Shown piece by piece: positions 55,401 to 64,000 of a stretch of DNA of 64,000 bases (its first letter is position 1; every line of letters begins with the position of its first letter). The DNA comes from Seriola aureovittata (lineage: Eukaryota > Chordata > Actinopteri > Carangiformes > Carangidae). A model generated the notes under the pieces. That model was not told the origin of the DNA. It did no database searches and saw only the letters and a program-made list of their open reading frames with translations. Both the position numbers and the translations under genes were made by a program. The stretch lies in contig NC_079367.1 in the NCBI RefSeq assembly GCF_021018895.1, positions 835,902 to 899,901 of the forward strand, given 5' to 3'.

Positions 55401-58400
55401 CATATGTTACTCAGCTTGACGAGCCGAGTCCGTAGACACCAAACTTGTGGACTTTGGATAAACTTTTCCGTTGCGACATTCACACTAGTCTTAATGGTGT
55501 GGCACCTCAGCATATGAGAGATGACCCTTCGGAAGGGAGCGACTCAGAAGGCTGGGGCTGACATATGTTACTCAGCGTGAAGAGCCGAGTCCGTAGACAC
55601 CAAACTTGTGGACTTTGGACAAACTTTTCCGTTGCGACATTCACACTAGTCTTAATGGTGTGGCACCTCAGCATATGAGAGATGACCCTTCGGAAGGGAG
55701 CGACTCAGAAGGCTGGGGCTGACATATGTTACTCAGCGTGACGAGCCGAGTCCGTAGACACCAAACTTGTGGACTTTGGACAAACTTTTCCGTTGCGACA
55801 TTCACACTAGTCTTAATGGTGTGGCACCTCAGCATATGAGAGATGACCCTTCGGAAGGGAGCGACTCAGAAGGCTGGGGCTGACATATGTTACTCAGCTT
55901 GACGAGCCGAGTCCGTAGACACCCAATTTGTGGACTTTTGACAAAATTTTTCGTCGCAGCAAGCGGGCCTCGGACACGTTTAACGAGACATCCCTTCCGA
56001 CGGGAGCGACTTCGAAGCCTGGGGCTGACATATGTTACTCAGCGTGACGAGCCGAGTCCGTAGATACCAAATTTGTGGACTTTCGAGAAAATTTTTCGGA
56101 AATTATTAAAACACAGAATTTAACCGTGTCTCCCGGCAGCATATGAGAGACCTCCCATGGCGGCCATTCGGAAGGGAGCGACTCAGAAGGCTGGGGCTGA
56201 CATATGTTACTCAGCGTGACGAGCCGAGTCCGTAGACACCAAACTTGTGGACTTTGGACAAACTTTTCCGTTGCGACATTCACACTAGTCTTAATGGTGT
56301 GGCACCTCAGCATATGAGAGATGACCCTTCGGAAGGGAGCGACTCAGAAGGCTGGGGCTGACATATGTTACTCAGCGTGACGAGCCGAGTCCGTAGATAC
56401 CAAATTTGTGGACTTTCGAGAAAATTTTTCGGAAATTGTTGAAACACAGAATTTAACCGTGTCTCCCGGCAGCATATGAGAGACCTCCCATTGCGGCCAT
56501 TCGGAAGGGAGCGACTCAGAAGGCTGGGGCTGACATATGTTACTAAGCGTGACGAGCCGAGTCCGTAGATACCAAATTTGTGGACTTTCGAGAAAATTTT
56601 TCGGAAATTATTAAAACACAGAATTTAACCGTGTCTCCCGGCAGCATATGAGAGACCTCCCATGGCGGCCATTCGGAAGGGAGCGACTCAGAAGGCTGGG
56701 GCTGACATATGTTACTCAGCGTGACGAGCCGAGTCCGTAGACACCAAACTTGTGGACTTTGGACAAACTTTTCCGTTGCGACATTCACACTAGTCTTAAT
56801 GGTGTGGCACCTCAGCATATGAGAGATGACCCTTCGGAAGGGAGCGACTCAGAAGGCTGGGGCTGACATATGTTACTCAGCGTGACGAGCCGAGTCCGTA
56901 GATACCAAATTTGTGGACTTTCGAGAAAATTTTTCGGAAATTATTAAAACACAGAATTTAACCGTGTCTCCCGGCAGCATATGAGAGACCTCCCATGGCG
57001 GCCATTCGGAAGGGAGCGACTCAGAAGGCTGGGGCTGACATATGTTACTCAGCGTGACGAGCCGAGTCCGTAGACACCAAACTTGTGGACTTTGGACAAA
57101 CTTTTCCGTTGCGACATTCACACTAGTCTTAATGGTGTGGCACCTCAGCATATGAGAGATGACCCTTCGGAAGGGAGCGACTCAGAAGGCTGGGGCTGAC
57201 ATATGTTACTCAGCGTGACGAGCCGAGTCCGTAGATACCAAATTTGTGGACTTTCGAGAAAATTTTTCGGAAATTATTAAAACACAGAATTTAACCGTGT
57301 CTCCCGGCAGCATATGAGAGACCTCCCATGGCGGCCATTCGGAAGGGAGCGACTCAGAAGACTGGGGCTGACATATGTTACTCAGCGTGACGAGCCGAGT
57401 CCGTAGACACCAAACTTGTGGACTTTGAACAAACTTTTCCGTTGCGACATTCACACTAGTCTTAATGGTGTGGCACCTCAGCATATGAGAGATGACCCTT
57501 CGGAAGGGAGCGACTCAGAAGGCTGGGGCTGACATATGTAACTCAGCGTGAAGAGCCGAGTCCGTAGACACCAAACTTGTGGACTTTGGACAAACTTTTC
57601 CGTTGCGACATTCACATTAGTCTTAATGGTCTGGCACCTCAGCATATGAGAGATGACCCTTCGGAAGGGAGCGACTCAGAAGGCTGGGACTGACATATGT
57701 TACTCAGCTTGACGAGCCGAGTCCGTAGACACCCAATTTGTGGACTTTTGACAAAATTTTTCGTCGCAGCAAGCGGGCCTCGGACACGTTTAACGAGGCA
57801 TCCCTTCCGACGGGAGCGACTTCGAAACCTGGGGCTGACATATGTTACTCAGCGTGACGAGCCGAGTCCGTAGATACCAAATTTGTGGACTTTCGAGAAA
57901 ATTTTTCGGAAATTATTAAAACACAGAATTTAACCGTGTCTCCCGGCAGCATATGAGAGACCTCCCATGGCGGCCATTCGGAAGGGAGCGACTCAGAAGG
58001 CTGGGGCTGACATATGTTACTCAGCGTGACGAGCGAGTCCGTAGACACCAAACTTGTGGACTTTGGACAAACTTTTCCGTTGCGACATTCACACTAGTCT
58101 TAATGGTGTGGCACCTCAGCATATGAGAGATGACCCTTCGGAAGGGAGCGACTCAGAAGGCTGGGGCTGACATATGTTACTCAGCTTGACGAGCCGAGTC
58201 CGTAGATACCAATTTGTGGACTTTTGACAAAATTTTTCGTCGCAGCAAGCGGGCCTCGGACACGTTTAACGAGACATCCCTTCCGACGGGAGCGACTTCG
58301 AAGCCTGGGGCTGACATATGTTACTCAGCGTTACGAGCCGAGTCCGTAGATACCAAATTTGTGGACTTTCGAGAAAATTTTTGGGAAATTATTAAAACAC

Positions 58401-61400
58401 AGAATTTAACCGTGTCTCCCGGCAGCATATGAGAGACCTTCCATGGCGGCCATTCGGAAGGGAGCGACTCAGAAGGCTGGGGCTGACATATGTTACTCAG
58501 CGTGACGAGCCGAGTCCGTAGACACCAAACTTGTGGACTTTGGACAAACTTTTCCGTTGCGACATTCACACTAGTCTTAATGGTCTGGCACCTCAGCATA
58601 TGAGAGATGACCCTTCGGAAGGGAGCGACTCAGAAGGCTGGGGCTGACATATGTTACTCAGCTTGACGAGCCGAGTCCGTAGACACCCAATTTGTGGACT
58701 TTTGACAAAATTTTTCGTCGCAGCAAGCGGGCCTCGGACACGTTTAACGAGACATCCCTTCCGACGGGAGCGACTTCGAAGCCTGGGGCTGACATATGTT
58801 ACTCAGCGTTACGAGCCGAGTCCGTAGATACCAAATTTGTGGACTTTCGAGAAAATTTTTCGGAAATTATTAAAACACAGAATTTAACCGTGTCTCCCGG
58901 CAGCATATGAGAGACCTTCCATGGCGGCCATTCGGAAGGGAGCGACTCAGAAGGCTGGGGCTGACATATGTTACTCAGCGTGACGAGCCGAGTCCCTAGA
59001 CACCAAACTTGTGGACTTTGGACAAACTTTTCCGTTGCGACATTCACACTAGTCTTAATGGTGTGGCACCTCAGCATATGAGAGATGACCCTTCGGAAGG
59101 GAGCGACTCAGAAGGCTGGGGCTGACATATGTTACTCAGCGTGACGAGCCGAGTCCGTAGACACCAAACTTGTGGACTTTGGACAAACTTTTCCGTTGCG
59201 ACATTCACACTAGTCTTATTGGTGTGGCACCTCAGCATATGAGAGATGACCCTTCGGAAGGGAGCGACTCAGAAGGCTGGGGCTGACATATGTTACTCAG
59301 CTTGACGAGCCGAGTCCGTAGATACCCAATTTGTGGACTTTTGACAACATTTTTCGTCCCAGCAAGCGGGCCTCGGAGACGTTTAACGAGGCATCCCTTC
59401 CGAAAGAAGCGACTTAGAAGCCTGGGGCTGACATATGTTACTCAGCGTGACGAGCGAGTCCGTAGATACCAAATTTGTGGACTTTCGAGAAAATTTTTCG
59501 GAAATTATTAAAACACAGAATTTAACCGTGTCTCCCGGCAGCATATGAGAGACCTCCCATGGCGGCCATTCGGAAGGGAGCGACTCAGAAGGCTGGGGCT
59601 GACATATGTTACTCAGCGTGACGAGCCGAGTCCGTAGACACCAAACTTGTGGACTTTGGACAAACTTTTCCGTTGCGACATTCACACTAGTCTTATTGGT
59701 GTGGCACCTCAGCATATGAGAGATGACCCTTCGGAAGGGAGCGACTCAGAAGGCTGGGGCTGACATATGTTACTCAGCTTGACGAGCCGAGTCCGTAGAT
59801 ACCCAATTTGTGGACTTTTGACAACATTTTTCGTCCCAGCAAGCGGGCCTCGGAGACGTTTAACGAGGCATCCCTTCCGAAAGAAGCGACTTAGAAGCCT
59901 GGGGCTGACATATGTTACTCAGCGTGACGAGCCGAGTCCGTAGATACCAAATTTGTGGACTTTCGAGAAAATTTTTCGGAAATTATTAAAACACAGAATT
60001 TAACCGTGTCTCCCGGCAGCATATGAGAGACCTCCCATGGCGGCCATTCGGAAGGGAGCGACTCAGAAGACTGGGGCTGACATATGTTACTCAGCGTGAC
60101 GAGCCGAGTCCGTAGACACCAAACTTGTGGACTTTGGACAAACTTTTCCGTTGCGACATTCACACTAGTCTTAATGGTGTGGCACCTCAGCATATGAGAG
60201 ATGACCCTTCGGAAGGGAGCGACTCAGAAGGCTGGGGCTGACATATGTAACTCAGCGTGAAGAGCCGAGTCCGTAGACACCAAACTTGTGGACTTTGGAC
60301 AAACTTTTCCGTTGCGACATTCACACTAGTCTTAATGGTCTGGCACCTCAGCATATGAGAGATGACCCTTCGGAAGGGAGCGACTCAGAAGGCTGGGGCT
60401 GACATATGTTACTCAGCTTGACGAGCCGAGTCCGTAGACACCAAACTTGTGGACTTTGGATAAACTTTTCCGTTGCGACATTCACACTAGTCTTAATGGT
60501 GTGGCACCTCAGCATATGAGAGATGACCCTTCGGAAGGGAGCGACTCAGAAGGCTGGGGCTGACATATGTTACTCAGCGTGAAGAGCCGAGTCCGTAGAC
60601 ACCAAACTTGTGGACTTTGGACAAACTTTTCCGTTGCGACATTCACACTAGTCTTAATGGTGTGGCACCTCAGCATATGAGAGATGACCCTTCGGAAGGG
60701 AGCGACTCAGAAGGCTGGGGCTGACATATGTTACTCAGCTTGACGAGCCGAGTCCGTAGACACCCAATTTGTGGACTTTTGACAAAATTTTTCGTCGCAG
60801 CAAGCGGGCCTCGGACACGTTTAACGAGACATCCCTTCCGACGGGAGCGACTTCGAAGCCTGGGGCTGACATATGTTACTCAGCGTGACGAGCCGAGTCC
60901 GTAGATACCAAATTTGTGGACTTTCGAGAAAATTTTTCGGAAATTATTAAAACACAGAATTTAACCGTGTCTCCCGGCAGCATATGAGAGACCTCCCATG
61001 GCGGCCATTCGGAAGGGAGCGACTCAGAAGGCTGGGGCTGACATATGTTACTCAGCGTGACGAGCCGAGTCCGTAGACACCAAACTTGTGGACTTTGGAT
61101 AAACTTTTCCGTTGCGACATTCACACTAGTCTTAATGGTGTGGCACCTCAGCATATGAGAGATGACCCTTCGGAAGGGAGCGACTCAGAAGGCTGGGGCT
61201 GACATATGTTACTCAGCGTGAAGAGCCGAGTCCGTAGACACCCAATTTGTGGACTTTGGACAAACTTTTCCGTTGCGACATTCACACTAGTCTTAATGGT
61301 GTGGCACCTCAGCATATGAGAGATGACCCTTCGGAAGGGAGCGACTCAGAAGGCTGGGGCTGACATATGTTACTCAGCGTGACGAGCCGAGTCCGTAGAC

Positions 61401-61712
61401 ACCAAACTTGTGGACTTTGGACAAACTTTTCCGTTGCGACATTCACACTAGTCTTAATGGTGTGGCACCTCAGCATATGAGAGATGACCCTTCGGAAGGG
61501 AGCGACTCAGAAGGCTGGGGCTGACATATGTTACTCAGCTTGACGAGCCGAGTTCGTAGACACCCAATTTGTGGACTTTTGACAAAATTTTTCGTCGCAG
61601 CAAGCGGGCCTCGGACACGTTTAACGAGGCATCCCTTCCGACGGGAGCGACTTCGAAGCCTGGGGCTGACATATGTTACTCAGCGTGACGAGCCGAGTCC
61701 GTAGATACCAAA
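43409..61712 (+). repeat. Satellite block 2, beta-gamma-alpha higher-order array
   Basis: Same 161/145/172-bp monomers as block 1, here more often in the 478-bp order beta-gamma-alpha. A variant beta (cgtcccagcaagcggg, ccgaaagaagcgac) occurs near 52.4, 52.9, 59.4 and 59.85 kb. A longer duplication with offset of about 6,441 bp links 50.4-52.2 kb to 56.9-58.6 kb. The first 4-5 kb after the gap have many single-base deletions in short homopolymers. It ends mid-monomer at ataccaaa, continuing as TTAGGG. Confidence 0.9.
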
Positions 61713-61775
61713 TTAGGGTTAGGGTTAGGGTTAGGAATAGGATTAGGGATAACACACACATAGAGGGTGGTTAGG
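61713..61775 (+). repeat. Telomeric cap and short degenerate sequence after satellite block 2
   Basis: Four TTAGGG units, then degenerate TTAGGAATAGG and ACACACA before family D copy 2. Confidence 0.9.
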
Positions 61776-61967
61776 CAGAGGGTTAGCCCGTCCCCTCCAT
61801 TGAGGGTCGGGAAATGCACGGGCCTTCCCCCTGGTACCCATCCCTCCCCGGTCCCAAGAAGACCAACTCCGGTCTTGGGGTCGATGGTCCCAGTTTCGCC
61901 CACGGAAGCGACCCCTTCTTCCACGGCGAACCACTTGCCACCCATCATCCTCCTCGGCATATGCCAT
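61776..61967 (-). CDS. PLE D ORF1 N-terminus, copy 2
   Basis: ATG at 61967. The same 62-63 residues as copy 1, with DDGWQVVRRGRRGR near the start, then cut at the telomere-like junction. Confidence 0.6.
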
Positions 61968-62127
61968 TAGGAATGATGGGGGGGTGTCTTTTTTAAATTT
62001 TCTATAAATGTAAATAAAAGAAAAAATGAATTTTTATAACAAAACAAAAAACAAAAAACAAACTAAAAAACTCCCTTAAAAATTAAACTATATTTTTATA
62101 TTTTTTATATTAATAAACTAAAAATGT

Positions 62128-62175
62128 GCCCTCTCGCGACGTTTCGGCACTGTATGTGCCTTCTTCAGGCAGGGC
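62128..62175 (-). ncRNA. Type I hammerhead ribozyme, family D copy 2
   Basis: Identical in core and stems to the copy at 36474-36521. Confidence 0.8.
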
Positions 62176-62266
62176 AATGAAAGTAAAAGGCAATTGCAAC
62201 CATGCACTAAAAGCAGCTGTCTCCAACAAAGCCTCAGCTCAGAATGAGCCCTCAATGAGTTTTCAC

Positions 62267-62276
62267 CCTTTTTATA
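62267..62276 (-). promoter_or_regulatory. TATA box of family D copy 2
   Basis: TATAAAAAGG on the minus strand, about 95 bp upstream of the ribozyme. Confidence 0.5.
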
Positions 62277-62511
62277 CTCGCTCGTCGTCTTTTTAAATTT
62301 TTATCGTCTAAATTTAGTTTTTTGAAATAAATCGAATTAACCCCTTAAATCCTGATAGTTTTTTAATGTAATCCCCATATAATGAATTTAGCTCTATATT
62401 TTAACCCTTTAAATGAATTTTAATGAATTAAATAATAACAAATAATCATGTATATATTTTAACAGTATTTATATATTTTTAAACAGTTTTTATAATTAAA
62501 TTTAGGTTTTA

Positions 62512-62689
62512 AACAGGGGTTTTTTAATTTTTAGATAAAACCAAATGGTTAGGGTTAGGATTTAGGCAAGTTAGGGTTAAAAACTTAGTTAATTTAGGAA
62601 TCCAATTAAAATGGTTAGGTTTAGGTGTTAATTAGGTTTAGGCATCCAATTACAATGGTTAGGGTTGGGGTTGGGGTTGGGTTTATGAG
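62512..62689 (+). repeat. Degenerate TTAGG-rich sequence
   Basis: Irregular GGTTAGG motifs with an imperfect repeat (GGAATCCAATTAAAATGGTTAG and GGCATCCAATTACAATGG...) and TTGGGG variants. No gene. Confidence 0.7.
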
Positions 62690-63012
62690 TTTGAGTTAAA
62701 ATACTGTGCACTGGCCTACTGATCTGATAGAGTTGATAGCAGAATGGAGAGAGAAGTGGTCTTTCCCACCGGAGACCAGGGTTCGATCCCCAGGCAGAGC
62801 ATCGGGCAGAGGGAAGAGAGGGACCTGCCTTGATTAAATTTATAAAAGGAGACGGGCCCAGCAAATAAATAAAAATAATAAAAAGTTAAAAAATATATAA
62901 ATAGAGGAATTAAACAATATTAGCTAATATAAAACAATTGTGCTTGGGGGGGGCTGGGAACCGTCCCAATTGGACCATGCGGATCACCATAGGGAGGTGC
63001 ATAGGAGAGAAG

Positions 63013-63041
<29 letters not shown>
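62690..63041 (+). mobile_element. tRNA-derived SINE-like unit S3
   Basis: Best-preserved copy: A box TAGCAGAATGG (62737-62747), B box GGTTCGATCCC (62780-62790), tail GGACCATGCGGATC-ACCATA-GGGAGGTGCAT ending at 63002, then poly-A (63013-63041). Confidence 0.7.
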
Positions 63042-63044
<3 letters not shown>

Positions 63045-63156
63045 AAAAATAAAAAATAAATAAATAAATAAATAAATGAATAAATATAAAGGATATATGT
63101 ATATATAGATATCGTTGTTATATAAAAAATATATATAATGATATTTAGGTTAGCGG

Positions 63157-63193
<37 letters not shown>

Positions 63194-63284
63194 ACATTTG
63201 TATATATAGATATCATTATTATATAATATATTATAAAGTATTAAATATATTATTATATTTAATAATAGTTTTGTTAACTTAGAG

Positions 63285-63324
<40 letters not shown>

Positions 63325-63621
63325 AATAATAATGATAAAGGGTATAAATAGATAAAATAGCAATAAGGGAATCAATTTGCGACATTAGTAACATAGGGGA
63401 GTATATATGGATCTAAAAGTTGGGGCAGGAAAGGTAAGTGCTAGAATGATAAAAACATAAGTGCTAAAAGAGTAAAAACATATAAGTGCTTATAATAATG
63501 TTAATAAAAATAAGCATGCATAAATAGTAAAAACATTAGTAAAAAGAGGGAGGGTTTCCTGCCCCTATTTCTAAGGTTCCAAATAATAATATTAAAAATG
63601 TTAAAAATGAAAAAATAAAAT
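63042..63621. other. AT-rich spacer, 3' tail of PLE A copy 3
   Basis: Poly-A tracts at 63159-63190 and 63282-63322, TAAA repeats, and the TAAGTGCT motif repeated near 63435-63490. No ORF beyond low-complexity translations. Confidence 0.6.
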
Positions 63622-63733
63622 ATGCACCTCCCGCCCAGATGTGGATTCGAACCCCAGTCTGCCATATGGCAGACCAGGGCCTTAACCATTGTGCTGTCTT
63701 ACCATTTGTGTTGGGATGGGATTCGCATGGTCC
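63622..63733 (-). ncRNA. tRNA-like sequence of PLE A copy 3
   Basis: Hairpin GTCTGCC/GGCAGAC with a different loop, B box GGTTCGAATCC, same bracketing motifs as copy 1. Confidence 0.55.
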
Positions 63734-63799
63734 AAGAACAGTGCAGGAACAGGCTCGGGAGGACCGTACCCGGAGGTGGTGGATGTTGTTGTCCTTGCT

Positions 63800-64000
63800 T
63801 CAGTCGTCGTTTAAACCTCCGGGTACAGTGGTCCCGAGCCTGTGGATCCAAATCTTCTCCGCTCTCTTCCTCTGCCCACAGGTCCAACGGTCGTTGTTTT
63901 CTAAAACTGTTATGATGATGTGGGTGGGGGAGTGTACTTGAAAATGTTGTACCAGGGGGGTTGGGAGTCGACCTTCCCCAATGTTATAAAGGTGTTGTGA
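63800..64000 (-). pseudogene. PLE A copy 3 ORF2, C-terminal GIY-YIG fragment (runs off the window)
   Basis: About 66 residues from SQHLYNIGEG to GGLNDD with stop at 63800, open to the window edge. It includes the catalytic-Glu segment RAEKIW. The element probably continues beyond 64000, so its integrity is unknown. Confidence 0.8.

Larger units (their letters stand above)
61776..62511 (-). mobile_element. PLE family D, 5' end copy 2
   Basis: Same structure and same 3' breakpoint as copy 1 at 36135, but with different telomeric flanks. Confidence 0.8.

Noticed and set aside
20206..61154. Many minus-strand 92-codon ORFs (MLRCHTIKTS... type)
   Set aside because: They are the same reading of satellite monomers, appear only because the array repeats, and are broken by any indel. 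No domain or start context supports a protein.

Overview
Repeat-only, telomere-associated (subtelomere-like) DNA of an animal. The short telomere-type repeat is CCCTAA/TTAGGG, and the only recognisable protein-coding DNA belongs to Penelope-like retroelements (PLEs: a PLE-type reverse transcriptase fused to a GIY-YIG endonuclease). I see no host gene, rRNA gene or intact tRNA gene. PLEs, tRNA-derived SINE-like units and long CA/GA microsatellites would suit a fish or another aquatic metazoan, but the sequence does not fix the species. Two runs of exactly 500 N (18412-18911 and 42909-43408) are scaffold gaps.

Layout. 1-8868: four tandem units (about 2.5 kb each, the last partial) of a non-coding family I call C. 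8869-8928: CCCTAA repeats. 8929-13440: PLE 'A' (+), 5'-truncated, with ORF1 (Pro-rich linker plus SGNH hydrolase domain), ORF2 (RT plus GIY-YIG, two frameshifts), a tRNA-like 3' region and an AT-rich end. 13440-13775: SINE-like unit (-). 13831-17423: more family C. 17463-17706: long perfect CCCTAA tract running into a hammerhead-ribozyme-like core. 18219-18411: CA repeat, then gap 1. 18912-25488: satellite block 1. 25489-28090: degenerate family C (-). 28091-32457: PLE 'B' (-), with an intact 717-732 aa RT/GIY-YIG ORF2 behind an SGNH-bearing ORF1. 32462-33788: the 5' end of a related element (TATA box, hammerhead, ORF1 start) and a large palindrome. 33849-36034 and 39173-41380: two near-identical copies of non-coding family E. 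36135-36849 and 61776-62511: two copies of the 5' end of PLE family 'D'. 36871-39000: family C (-). 41413-42908: a C fragment, a SINE-like unit, and the 3' end of an A element (-). After gap 2, 43409-61712 is satellite block 2. 62690-64000: another SINE-like unit and A-element 3' end (-).

How it fits together. Left of gap 1 the repeats read CCCTAA and A and C are on the + strand. Right of satellite block 1 they read TTAGGG and B, C, D and E are on the - strand. Every element therefore has its 3' end against the telomeric G-strand, as expected if the 3' end of a telomere primes reverse transcription. 5' truncation points are capped by fresh telomeric repeats, down to fragments of 46 and 180 bp. 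The most notable system is a two-ORF PLE in which an SGNH-domain ORF1 overlaps the RT ORF in the -1 frame. A canonical slippery heptamer sits exactly in register in both divergent copies (AAATTTA in A, TTTAAAC in B), and ORF2 has no AUG of its own, so an ORF1-ORF2 fusion by -1 ribosomal frameshifting is predicted. The 5' ends carry a TATA box about 100 bp upstream of a hammerhead ribozyme. Families C and E carry two structured-RNA candidates with compensatory base changes.
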